A model generated the notes under the pieces. That model was not told the origin of the DNA, ran no database searches, and worked only from the letters and a program-made list of their open reading frames with translations. Below, in pieces: positions 42,605 through 52,411 of a stretch of 64,000 bases of DNA; position 1 is the stretch's first letter; the number at the start of each line of letters is the position of its first letter. Source of the stretch: Arion vulgaris (lineage: Eukaryota; Mollusca; Gastropoda; Stylommatophora; Arionidae); assembly GCA_020796225.1 (NCBI GenBank), contig CM036758.1:60723274-60787273 (forward strand). Reading direction: 5' to 3'. Made by a program: the position numbers and the translations under genes.

Positions 42605-42740
42605 TTTTTGTCGGTTCGCCAGTTATGAATTCAGGCGTAATCAATGCACTTAATTTCGCGCCTCTGACTGATTTTTGCGTGAAAGTTTGCTTTCCTTATA
42701 ATTAGTGTTCCTTGCCATTTAGGTGAGTTTTACTTCGACT
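42605..42740 (-). repeat. dispersed repeat AA
   Basis: Reverse of the 17340-17455 segment: GAATTCAGGCGTAATC and GCGTGAAAGTTTGCTTTCC. Confidence 0.5.
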
Positions 42741-42784
42741 TCAGGAGTTCTTGTAATTTAGATTCCTAAGTTGTGTAATGTCAG

Positions 42785-43432
42785 ATGTTTCACCTGCCAC
42801 CATATGACAGCAGACGGTACTATATACAATTGTCAAGCCCACTGCATTGTGTGTAACTGACATTAAGCGGTACTAATTGTAATTGTCAAGCCCATTGCAT
42901 TGTGTGTAACGTAACTGACATTAGACGGTACTAACTGTAATTGCCAAGCCCATTGCATTGTGTGTAACTGACATTAGACGGTACTAACTGTAATTGCCAA
43001 GCCCATTGCATTGTGTGTAACTGACATTAGACGGTACTAACTGTAATTGCCAAGCCCATTGCATTGTGTGTAACTGACATTAGACGGTACTAACTGTAAT
43101 TGCCAAGCCCATTGCATTGTGTGTAACTGACATTAGACGGTACTAACTGTAATTGCCAGCCATTGCATTGTGTGTAACTGACATTAGACGGTACTAACTG
43201 TAATTGTCAGGCCCACTGCATTGTGTGTAACTGACATTAGACGGTACTAACTGTAATTGTCAAGCCCATTGCATTGTGTGTAACTGACATTAGACGGTAC
43301 TAACTGTAATTGTCAAGCCCACTGCATTGTGTGTAACTGACATTAGACGGTACTAACTGTAATTGTCAAGCCCACTGCATTGTGGAATGACATTAGACGT
43401 ACTAATGATTGCAAGCCCACTGCATTGTGGGA
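42785..43432. repeat. 53-bp satellite, about 12 units
   Basis: Unit GTGTGTAACTGACATTAGAC then GGTACTAACTGTAATTGYCA and AGCCCATTGCATT. Edge units are more diverged than central ones, as expected for an array homogenised from within. Confidence 0.95.
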
Positions 43433-43439
43433 GCCCAAG

Positions 43440-44000
43440 AGAATATACAATGATTTAAAAAAATATCACTGCATTGTGGGTCATCACGATTATGCAGAAG
43501 GCTAGGGAAGTAAATCTCGGCCACAATTCCGGACTGAGAGACCCTAAGACAGTTGATGGTTATGTACGAGTATAATCCATTTCATCTTCTGGCATCCCTG
43601 GCAAACCCAGCTTATTTCCAAACGTGTGGAATTTGTCTTTCCTGTGTATGAAAACAGTAGGGTCGAGGGGCGTTTATGCAAAATGGGCAAGACACATTTC
43701 TAAATTAGCTGCAAAAACTAGGAAAGAAACGTAGCTTCCGATAATATGAGGACGGCGGGCTCAGATAAACATTCTAGGAAATAGGACCATAACTGTCACG
43801 TGATGCTCGTATTCCAGTATTGTTGAATAAAGATTAATTCCTTTTTAAAAACAATACAACATACTAAATCAAGATTATATTCGGTTACAAGTTAAGTTTA
43901 ACAATAAAGAATATCAATATTATTAACATTTTCATCAATAAATAACTATGTATTCATAGAATTGTTTCAAATTGCAAAAATGCTTACAGTGTTTTATCAA
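43440..44000. other. no recognisable feature
   Basis: One eroded satellite motif at 43468 (CACTGCATTGTGGG), otherwise nothing recognised. Confidence 0.4.
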
Positions 44001-44013
44001 ATATATACAAAAA

Positions 44014-44364
44014 ATTCAGAAAATGGCGGACAGCGGTTATGACGAACAAGCTCAATCTGCCGTATGCAGTTATATTGCGAGTGCAGAAAGCTGGATTTTG
44101 TCCTGATTGATGTTCCTTTCGACAAGAATTGCAATTCAAGTGATGAACAGTTTTGTGTTGCTACATTAGCGACGGCCATATGCATTTTATGCGGAGCAGG
44201 TTTCTTTTTGTGGCGTTACGCGGCTGTTTCATTCTGGAATTAGTTCACACAGGAAACGTTTCACAGTTGTTAGCATTTCGTGTGATATTCATTGGCACAG
44301 GAACGGAGCAATTATGGGGTGACCCGTTGCAGTGAAGTTGGAACCTTACTTATGAACTATGAAC
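44014..44364 (+). mobile_element. Ret-E, complete, with 12-bp duplication
   Basis: TATATACAAAAA at 44002-44013 repeats at 44365-44376. Near the 5' end AAAATGGCGGACAGCGG opens a 27-codon frame (MADSGYDEQAQSAVCSYIAS and seven more residues) that is nearly identical in the 52638 copy. A second frame of 60 codons runs 44153-44335. Confidence 0.88.
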
Positions 44365-44379
44365 TATATACAAAAACCA

Positions 44380-44868
44380 GCCTCCCATTAAACAGGAATT
44401 TTAGAGTTCCCATCGGAGCTAATTGGTCAACAAACTTGCCATATGACTGTCTGTAATGACGAAACTGTTCATATATTTCATTTGTTTAATAATGAGATTT
44501 ATTTTGTAAGAAATGTTATTTGTTTTTTAGTTTATTCATAAAGGTTTCCTGTTACAAGAGAGATGTTGTGTAACAGCACTTTGTAAATTATTTTGTCATT
44601 ATTCAATGAAAGCTTTGTAGCTATTTCTTGGTTAAATTTGAATAGAATCATAAGCATTATTGATTGGACGAGATATATGGACAGACGGAACGGGGTTGGG
44701 TGGGACAGACAGACAAACAAGCAGGCGCACAGATATAGAGAGACGTAGATAGAGATGGACAGAGACAAAAACAAACAGTCCAACAGAAAGAGAGAGAGAG
44801 AGAGGAGAGAGAGAGAAGACAAAAATAATTTTCCTAACAATTTTGACAGTGAGGCATGGGTTTTGATT
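44380..44868. other. no recognisable feature
   Basis: Includes a GA-rich run at 44788-44818. Otherwise plain AT-rich sequence. Confidence 0.4.
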
Positions 44869-44869
44869 A

Positions 44870-45268
44870 AATATTTGATTGATTGACTGCACTTTGCTGC
44901 CTTACCATGTGTGCTCCGATCTTTTTCTTACACAGAAAGATCCCAACTGCAGTGCACGAACTTCGTAGCACCGGCGAGAGACACCGATGTAATTTTGAAG
45001 AATGTAATGATACTTTTGTAGGAATTTTTAATCTTTTCTAATGAATTTTGCCAGGCAGCGGCTTTCCAGCCTGTTCTTCTCGATTTTGAACTACCAATAT
45101 TCTTTTACGTGCTCAAATTGAACACGGGAACTACGTTTTATCGTCCATCTCCGATAAGACTAGGAATTCGATCTCACCTACACTGAGATCAGGGATCTCT
45201 GGAAAAATATCTCAATTGCTCCACGAGGAAGCAAACCGAGTACCTTTGGAACGTGAGGCGAGCACATA
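44870..45268 (-). mobile_element. SINE-C whose head is amplified
   Basis: Reverse copy from a (GATT)n tail (44870) through CACAGAAAGATCCCAACTG, CCAGCCTGTTCTTCTCG and CTGAGATCAGGGATCTC to GCGAGCACATAACCTCC. The sequence then runs into the 20-bp array. Confidence 0.85.
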
Positions 45269-45690
45269 ACCTCCACGGCACAGTGTCTAACCTCTACGGC
45301 ACAGTGCTAACCTCTACGCACAGTGTCTAACTCTACAGCACAGTGTCTAACCTCTACGGCACAGTGTCTAACCTCTACGGCACAGTGTCTAACCTCTACA
45401 GCACAGTGTCTAACCTCTACGGCACAGTGCCTAACCTCTACAGCACAGTGTCTAACCTCTACAGCACAGTGTCTAACCTCTACGGCACAGTGTCTAACCT
45501 CTACAGCACAGTGTCTAACCTCTACAGCACAGTGTCTAACCTCTACAGCACAGTGTCTAACCTCTACGGCACAGTGTCTAACCTCTACAGCACAGTGTCT
45601 AACCTCTACGGCACAGTGTCTAACCTCTACGGCACAGTGCCTAACCTCTACGGCACAGTGTCTAACCTCTACGGCACAGTGTCAACCTCG
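45269..45690 (-). repeat. 20-bp minisatellite from a SINE-C head, about 21 units
   Basis: Unit CACAGTGTCTAACCTCTACG, with GGC/AGC variants. In reverse, GTAGAGGTTAGACACTGTG lies where the SINE-C head has TATAGAGGTTAG between its A and B boxes, and the array joins the element without a break. The 212- and 139-codon ORFs over it are artefacts. Confidence 0.93.
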
Positions 45691-45699
45691 AGCAACAGT

Positions 45700-46215
45700 G
45701 TCAAACATCGCATTATGTCTACTCTTGACATGCAGTGTGCTACAGAAGTGTCAACTCTATGAAGTGACTGTACTATGTCACATGTGTAGAAACTTTCTGC
45801 ACAGGAACATCAATATAGTACACGTAAGCATTCACATATTCACACATAGCCAGAAAACTATCTACATAGACATCATCGCAATAAAGTATTTACACATTTA
45901 CATATATAGATATAACATACACACACATACCAGTCAAATATACACACATGGACGAATATAGCAAATACATACAGTTTAGAGCAGTAGAAACACGTGTAGC
46001 AATGATTTTTGTATCCTTTTAAGACCTCAGGGTAAGAATTATCTATCACTTTCCATTTCTAGAACCCAGTGGGCCAATTCCTTTTCTCATGTGGGGAACG
46101 TCAAGTGTAGGACTAAACCTAGAACCTTCTTGCGTCTGAACGATCATTTTTGTTGTGTTTAGTTTAGTCGTCGTGTCATCATCATTGCACGTCACCCATT
46201 AGTCCATAAGTGATT
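45700..46215. other. no element; AC-rich simple sequence
   Basis: Alternating ACAC/CATA words at 45830-45960, otherwise unrecognised. Confidence 0.4.
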
Positions 46216-46219
46216 TCCC

Positions 46220-46683
46220 ATCTCCTCCTCAGTATGTCAATCAGCGTGTGTCGAATAACGGCCCCGGTTCTTTGTTTACTATTCTTCTTTGGCTACCAGT
46301 ATAGTGTTCTTGTCTAGCTACACCACACTTGACTTGGAATTCTTGCAGTCTGGTTAGTGTTGTAGATTCACATCTATTACATGAATCATGTACACGTCCT
46401 CTCTCCCTTAAGGAATGTATAATATCAGCCTGGTCCAATGCCCGCCGGCTTTGTACAGCAGACATACCTGCAAGCCTATCGGCGCGTTCATTCCCCCTTA
46501 CACCTGCATGCCCTGGCACAAAACTAAAACTGATTTTTGTCAGCTTAGACGTCCCCAGCGACTCCATCCAATGTCTTCGAGTCCATACTGTTTCAATCTT
46601 CCTGAGCATACTCATTGAGTCACTGAGAAAACATGCATGGATAAAAGTATGTGATTCCAGTCAGACCATCGCTTTAGCTATTG
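46220..46683 (-). pseudogene. LINE-I RNase H domain and C-terminal segment
   Basis: In reverse a 124-codon frame (46615-46241) reads SMLRKIETVWTRRHWMESL, FVPGHAGVRGNERADRLAG, ALDQADIIHSLRERG and TRLQEFQVKCGVARQ. The segment before it (to 46680) continues the fold as HACFLSDSMSM. PGHAG...NERAD is the RNase H signature of I-type and related LINEs. A SINE-B1 cuts it at 46684. Confidence 0.85.
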
Positions 46684-47268
46684 CATCTTCTTCATCGAAC
46701 GCTCCATATCGACCACTTGTTAACCACTATGTGTGATTTGTATGTGATCTGAGCCCAAGAGCGAGTGTACGTTATGCCAGTTATGCGCCTACAAGTAGGT
46801 CAGCACATTCGATTTCTTCGATGCTTTTTATTTACTAGGGTAGCTTCCTAGGTCCTACATCACTCGCCTCTTACGACATGCATTGTTATGTTATGTTATG
46901 CGATCGACGTCATGGCACATTGGGCATTCCTATTCGTGACCCGACCTCCGCTTCAGCAGCCATCCCAAAGTTTATTTGCTCACCGTACCCACGAGAAGCT
47001 GATTAGTATATCTTCTCTCTCTACCACGAAGACGGCACTGTCTGGCATGTCCAAACTTAATACCTAATTCTCGAACACGTTTAAGTCTATGAGACTCGCT
47101 CGTGTCACATAAATGAGAGCTTACCGCATTGATGATATCGGCTCTGTCCATGCTTCTGCCAGCTTGAGTTGGGGCATTGTTTGCTTCAACTCAATATAGA
47201 CATGCATTGTAGGTTACAGTGGTACTATTCTTTGCTTTCCTTGCGAGCCCTGACATCACACAGGCGAG
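46684..47268 (-). mobile_element. SINE-B1 interrupted by a LINE-I end
   Basis: The tail-side part 46684-46886 (CATATCGACCACTTG to GCCTCTTACGACATGCATTG) and head-side part 47199-47268 (GACATGCATTGTAGGTTAC to GACATCACACAGGCG) make one B1. The 12 bp GACATGCATTGT is present on both sides of the insert. Confidence 0.9.
46887..47198 (-). mobile_element. LINE-I, 5'-truncated insertion with 12-bp duplication
   Basis: 312 bp between GACATGCATTGT (46875-46886) and GACATGCATTGT (47199-47210). In reverse it carries a short coding end (GRSMDRADIINAV-like), the 3' UTR with GTGGTAGAGAGAGAAGATAT, and GACGTCGATCGCATAACATA as terminus. A textbook 5'-truncated LINE insertion that fixes the family's 3' end. Confidence 0.92.
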
Positions 47269-47269
47269 T

Positions 47270-47885
47270 TATGGCAAGATTTCCATAGCGAACGTTCTAT
47301 GAATCACACAAATCCACCCTCACACTAAATCCGCTACCCTCACACTAAATCCGCTTACTAAAACCATATTGTAAGGAATAACGAAATAATTTCAGAAATT
47401 ACATTCAACGACATTGCTTTTGACGACATGTCTTCTCCTAGCCCGTCTAACCAATCTTCATGAGATCATATTTCTTGTTGTAAAATGATCAGGAATAAAC
47501 AGAGTTCCGATTCTATGAGAAATATGAACAGCAATATAATGCTGTTATGAACAGCCTGTTTCGATGTGTATACAAACAGCTTAATACATTTATAGTCAAT
47601 GTTAAGTCAGTTCGGTCTAGCAACGCAGTGTGTATGGGAATGTGGGGGTTGTTTTTTAATATGCGGTCATAAGGTGACGTTGAATGAATATAGATTGGTG
47701 ATTTGGTATTTTGTGGGGACGGAGGAAGGGGTGGGGGGCGAGTGTTGTAGATCTTTGAAGGAGACTGTGTGTATGTACATGTGTGCTGTATGTGTGTGAA
47801 TATATATGTGCACGTGGGTTAGTGTTGGATAATGTTTATATGTATGTGTGTGCGTGTGTTTATGTAGATTTATAATATATATATA
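47270..47885. other. no element; simple TG/TATG repeats at right
   Basis: CCCTCACACTAAATCCGCT occurs twice at 47329-47366. 47760-47885 is TGTG/TATG-rich. Confidence 0.45.
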
Positions 47886-47889
47886 TATA

Positions 47890-48043
47890 CAGTGGCGGCT
47901 CGTGATAGCGGGGCCAGGCACAAATGTTCGGAAAAAAATCCAGGTTTTGGATTAGGTTATATATAATTTATTAAATAATAACTGCACGTTACACATTATT
48001 TTGATGGGGCCTGGCCCACTGCCTTAATGACGAGCCGCCCCTG
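47890..48043. mobile_element. hAT-like MITE, complete
   Basis: Ends CAGTGGCGGCTCGT and (reversed) CAGGGGCGGCTCGT, 154 bp, flanked by TATATATA at 47882-47889 and 48044-48051. The flank is a (TA)n tract, so the duplication alone is ambiguous, but it agrees with the 22262 copy. Confidence 0.88.
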
Positions 48044-48249
48044 TATATATATATATATATAAAGGGCACCGCGTTGTAGCCCTGCACTACGGCATGTAGC
48101 ATAGTACATCAAATTCAGGGCCCTTGTGTTTGGATATTATCCAACAGAACATCAATCTGTACTAGACGAGTTATTGTAAAATTATTCTAATAGAAAAAAC
48201 CCACTTTAGTACCACATCTAGAGTTGTACTGTAGCATGCATCAGATCTC

Positions 48250-48440
48250 TCTCTCTCGATCGTTCTTTTTCGGCCATTTTAATCATTCTTATTGTGATAT
48301 ATAAACAGCCTTTGCCAAGAATGTTTGTTTTACATCACATCTTTAGTACCATTTGGAGCTCTGGTGCTTGTCCTTCGGCGACGTGTCCGATTTCAATCCA
48401 GCGTTTACAGGGCTCGTTCTCCGTTAGCCTTTGACTGTCC
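48250..48440 (-). mobile_element. SINE-B2/B3 chimera
   Basis: The B2/B4-type end (TTTTAATCATTCTTATTGTG, AAACAGCCTTTGCCAAG) is joined at about 48327 to B3 sequence (TTTACATCACATCTTTAG, CGGCGACGTGTCCGATTTC). The head is missing. Confidence 0.65.
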
Positions 48441-48499
48441 CCAGTTGACTTGCAAGGCAGCATGTTGCTATTTTCTTTAGGGTAGCGACTCTTAGGACA

Positions 48500-48990
48500 A
48501 CCTTTACCTCCTGGGTTGTTGAGCGTCATCTACCCAGGTTACCTATCTTTATTTGGACTACTTGGGTTTCCTGCCGTTCAGTTTTGTGCACGGTTTACTC
48601 CACTAGACTTTGTTTGTCCCCAATCAAACTACAAGGCAGTAGTAGTTCCTGCGAGAGAAACACGACTGGATTCAAGCCTCTGCTGGGCTTTCCAGTTTTC
48701 TGAACATTTGGTGTCCGATCACCCTTACGCCTGCCACGCCTCCTCATCGCTCCACCATCAGCGCCGTGCACGTCTGCCCCACCATTGGCCCACCCTGCAT
48801 TGTCTGCATTCGTGTTCGCTCTGCTTCGGTGCCTGCCCACCGTGTCTATTGGTTCTCACCGTGCACCATTTCCATGCCTCAGCCTGTCCAGACACACGAA
48901 TCCAACTCAGACCTCCAGCTCAGGGCTCCAAGCTTCGCCTATCTGGGTCCAAGTGCAACTCATCTCATATCAGATCTGATTGGTGATAGA
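48500..48990. other. GC-richer segment of unknown origin
   Basis: Base composition between about 48680 and 48930 is clearly richer in C than its surroundings. Open frames exist on both strands (156 codons forward 48516-48986, 81 codons reverse 48840-48595) but neither shows a motif I recognise. It could be a captured exon, a LINE ORF1 piece or a processed transcript. Confidence 0.35.
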
Positions 48991-48994
48991 GAAT

Positions 48995-49380
48995 AAAATG
49001 TTAAGCAATAGAAACTACTCTGTTAGCTGAATCTGAACATTTCTATTTCAGGTGAATTTTCAAGTGAATGAATCTATGCATCTCACATATATGATCAGTG
49101 TTTAGTCTGAAAATTGTTAATTCTCTCACCTTCATTAAAATCAAAGATGTCTCGAAAAATATCGCTCTATGCTGGAAACAAACCTAGCGCTTTTCAGAGA
49201 GATGCAAACAATTACTCTAGGCCACAAAGACCTCACTCTCCCTTAGCTATCCTCTGGATGTTTTGGGTTAAAGTATGACTTTATCATTGACGATCAGTCC
49301 AGATCAGACGATCAGATCAGATAGTTTGAGGCCTTCGAGTAAATTTGTGAACGGCGTGAACAATACTAGATAACAGTTAG
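48995..49380. other. no recognisable feature
   Basis: GATCAGATCAGA-like words at 49295-49325 only. Confidence 0.4.
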
Positions 49381-49384
49381 ACAA

Positions 49385-49640
49385 TGAAAAGTCAATGAAA
49401 GTTTCATGAATTCAATGAAGTTTGCAATGAAGGTTTGCAAGAAAGTTTGCAATGAAAGTTTCAATGAAAGTTCATGAAAGGTTTCAATGAAAGTTTGCAA
49501 TGAAATTTGTGAAAGAGTTCTGAAGAAGTTTGCAATGAAAGTTTGATGAAAATTGCAATGAAAGAGTTTAATGAAAGTTTCAATGAGTTCAGAAAGTTTT
49601 CAATGAAAGTTTCAATAAATTTTGCAATGAAGAGTTGCAA
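49385..49640. repeat. degenerate 12-13-bp minisatellite
   Basis: CAATGAAAGTTT and GCAATGAAAGTTT repeat with many single-base losses. Confidence 0.85.
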
Positions 49641-49654
49641 TGAAAAGAAAATGA

Positions 49655-49897
49655 AAATCTTGCATATCCTTTACAAGGACGTAGCCATCAACCACAGTAA
49701 ACGCGTTATTGATTTTCTATGCACCACTTATACGCTCAGTAGTTTGCCATTGCTTTCTGAACTGTGAGGTCTATTTGTACCGTTCGTAAAAATCCAAGGA
49801 ACTATTTGCTTCCAAACTTTTGCCCGCCACTGAGTTTGAACCAGGTACGTTAGGTTGTGATCGAGCTCAATACCGCTTAAGCTACAGACGCCCACTA
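49655..49897 (-). mobile_element. SINE-Q
   Basis: TTGCATATCCTTTACAAGG, TTGCCATTGCTTTCTGAAC, GTTTGAACCAGG (B-box complement) and GCTTAAGCTACAGACGCCC. Confidence 0.85.
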
Positions 49898-49899
49898 TT

Positions 49900-50358
49900 T
49901 TACAATAGCAAGGTTAAACAAAATAATCAATTACGAAAAAGTAATTAATCTCGTTTCGAACCATAAGTCTTCATCAAGTTAAACAATGTCCGAAGTGCAA
50001 TCAAGATATTCCAAACTGAAACAAGTTAAACTCACACAAAATGCTAAACATCAAACTAGATAACCAATCAGTTGGCATCAAGTCAATAAGGAAGGAAGAA
50101 GAAATTTATAAAAGACAAAAATACTGCAAGCAACAACATACAGGAAGCCCTGATATAGAGTATTGAGGGAAGGGTTACAGAAGATGTTGGTAAATTTGTC
50201 TAACCTTGGTAGTAAGATCGATCAATTAAGCGGTACAGATAAATACATTAATGTCAGGATTAGGAAAACCTGACAAGTCTTTGCTCTTCTGCACACAATG
50301 TTGAAAACTACTGTTATATCTACAAAAACAAAGCTCAGAGTATTCATCTCAAAGTGAA
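49900..50358. other. no element except a short repeat
   Basis: GAAGTGCAATCAAGATATTC at 49991 matches 33030. The rest is unrecognised. Confidence 0.4.
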
Positions 50359-50360
50359 AT

Positions 50361-50699
50361 CTCGCCGAGTGGTTACCAGGCCCAAATTGGGGTGTAAAGA
50401 ATAGAACCACTGTTACCTGTCACGCATGTCGTATAGGTGACAAAGGAGGTTGGACGTGGGCTAACTTCCCCACACAGTAAAAAACACTAGATGGCTACAG
50501 AACAGAGAGCGAACCGAGTAAACTCTGGCTGAAACCAGATACATCGCCGAAGGATAAGCACCAGAGCTCCAAATGGTACTGAAGTTGTGACGTAAAACAC
50601 CAATGCTAAGGCTGTATGAATCAGATTTCCACATGAATGGAATTTATGGGGAGATCTGTACAGCGGTCTGGACGGTGATCGCGAGAGAGAGAGAGAGAA
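50361..50699 (+). mobile_element. SINE-B3, complete
   Basis: GCCGAGTGGTTACCAGGCCC, GCATGTCGTATAGGTGAC (core with substitutions), ACTAGATGGCTACAGAAC, CACCAGAGCTCCAAATGG, GGAATTTATGGGGAGATCTG, then (GA)n. Confidence 0.9.
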
Positions 50700-50975
50700 A
50701 TGTGAAATCTGTGTTGCTGTATGGTTCGGATACGTTGCGAGTTTCCAAGTTAGATACAAATAAAATTGTGCAATGTACGGAAATCAACATATCTGAGGTG
50801 GTCAGACCAGATCTGGAGACAACCGTGGGTAGACTGCGGTGATACTAAGTAAATTGGCGTTTAAGGACTATAAGTATCAAAAAAATTTAATAAAATATAA
50901 AACTAACGACAATCCCACGTTTCGATCATGGATCTTTATCAAGGAGACACATATACAGAATCAACACTAAATAAA
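50700..50975 (+). repeat. LINE RT relic followed by repeat N and a hairpin motif
   Basis: KSVLLYGSDTLRVSK at 50703-50747 is the LYGSETW-type post-RT motif of a LINE. TCTGAGGTGGTCAGACCAG to GGTGATACTAAGTAAATTGG matches 16265-16350. ACGTTTCGATCATGGATC and CTTTATCAA at 50918-50942 form the same hairpin as in FB-F but with a different, self-complementary stem. Confidence 0.6.
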
Positions 50976-51204
50976 TTAAAACTTTGATACATATACGAAG
51001 AATGACTAGAGATTTGATATGTGAATTATAGAAGATTTGATCAGGTTAGCCAGATTGTTCCAAGAATGTAAACTCAACTTCTATTGTTCTTGAAAGTCCA
51101 AAATTAGCGAAGAAATATAAACCAACACTAAAAACCAAAAATATATTTGGCAAAAATTGTCTATATTTATCCCATTAATGAAGAAAACCTGAAATTAGAA
51201 TGAT

Positions 51205-51442
51205 AATCGTAGCATATCCTTTGCATGACGTCAACATCAAACACAGTAAACGAGTCATTGATTATCTAGGCACCACTTATACGTTCAGTAGTTTGCCATT
51301 TACTTTCTGAAAGGTGAGGTTCTGTTTTAACGTTCGTAAGAATCCACGGGAATAAATTTCCCTCTAAACCGCCCCCAGCGGTTTTTGAACCAGGTACTCT
51401 TGTGTTGCGATCGAGCTTCCTATTGCTAGGTCACAAACGCTG
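51205..51442 (-). mobile_element. SINE-Q
   Basis: GTAGCATATCCTTTGCATG, GTAGTTTGCCATTTACTTTC, a GTTTTTGAACCAGG B-box complement, and end ATTGCTAGGTCACAAACGC. Confidence 0.85.
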
Positions 51443-51705
51443 AAGGAAACATGGGGACCAGTAAATGTTCAGTCGATCCAACAATCTTCTACTCGAAACG
51501 ATCAAGCTAGTCGACAAATTGTCAATTGTCGTCCAGGAACGGCGAAAAATAGCAGATAACTTTAAACCAGACCAATAAATTGCAACCAACGACTGGTGCA
51601 CATTTCTCGCATAATTCTTCTCAGATAAGTCAATATAATTGGGACATCTGCACATCTGGTAACGATGGTTATAGTAGAAGAATTCACCAACAATAGAAAA
51701 AAAGA

Positions 51706-52075
51706 ATGTTATGTTATGTTATGTTATGTTATGTTATGTTATGTTATGTTATGCGATGGACGTCACAGCACATTGGGCATTCCCAATCGTGCTCTGTCCT
51801 CCGTTGCAGCAGCCATCCCAAAGTACACGTGCTCACCGTAACCATGAGAAGCTGATTAGTATATATTCTCGTTTAGGGGCCTACCAAACCAATGTGCAAC
51901 GTATACACGTTCTTGACAAAGATCAAACATATCGCAAAGAGTGATTAAAATTGGTTGTAAAGAACGAACGTAAAGAAAGAAGAAGAAGAATATATCTTCT
52001 CTCTCTACCACGAAGACGACACTGTCTGGCATAACCAAACTTAATGCTTAATTCTCGAACTCGTTCCAGTGTCGG
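51706..52075 (-). mobile_element. LINE-I 3' end interrupted by SINE-B2
   Basis: Starts with nine (TTATG) units at 51709-51753, then GCGATGGACGTCAC and the LINE-I 3' UTR in reverse to GAGAAGCTGATTAG (51867). It resumes at about 51990 with CTTCTCTCTCTACCACG and ends around 52075 in the short coding end. Confidence 0.85.
51871..51989 (+). mobile_element. SINE-B2, 5'-truncated, nested in LINE-I
   Basis: Begins inside the family at GTTTAGGGGCCTACC and ends in (GAA)n. ATATATTCTC (51861-51870) and ATATATCTTCTC (51990-52001) look like an imperfect duplication. Confidence 0.8.
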
Positions 52076-52152
52076 AACGACGATGTGTGTGTGTGTGTAA
52101 ACGTGTGCGTGTGTGTAGAATATCGATATAAGGGAAGACTGCAGTAAAACTA

Positions 52153-52409
52153 CAGGGTGTTTAACTTAAAAGCAGCCCCAGTGATAAATAGAAATTTGCC
52201 AGGTACGCATTGCATCTCCGTCTATTTACTATTTAAACCGTTTCTGACTAGCTTGTCCTACGTCACATTTGTTCATCGCCCTTCCCGCACTACAATTACA
52301 CACCATCACACAACCTTGACCTACTACTACGTCATACTGAACCTTCTCATTTCCATACTATATATGCCAGATTAGCTCCATTCATGGGCTGCTTTTGTTG
52401 AACACCCTG
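52153..52409. mobile_element. mariner/Tc1-like MITE
   Basis: Ends CAGGGTGTTTAACTTAAAAG and (reversed) CAGGGTGTTCAACAAAAGC give inverted repeats of about 26 bp through GCAGCCC. TA flanks both sides (52151-52152, 52410-52411). 257 bp, no ORF. It sits inside the outer flank of FB-F. Confidence 0.9.
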
Positions 52410-52411
52410 TA

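Noticed and set aside
45323..45961. 212- and 139-codon ORFs with TAQCLTS and SNLYGTV repeats
   Set aside because: Overlapping frames of a 20-bp minisatellite; neither has a non-repeat domain.
46220..46683. Domesticated RNase H gene
   Set aside because: The frame is open for 124 codons but flanked by element debris, lacks the N-terminal half, and has decayed homologues at 32410, 53744 and 58100; a LINE relic is simpler.
48516..48986. 156-codon ORF as a secreted Cys/His-rich protein
   Set aside because: No signal peptide with a convincing cleavage pattern, no conserved motif, and equal-quality frames on the other strand. Kept only as a GC-rich segment.
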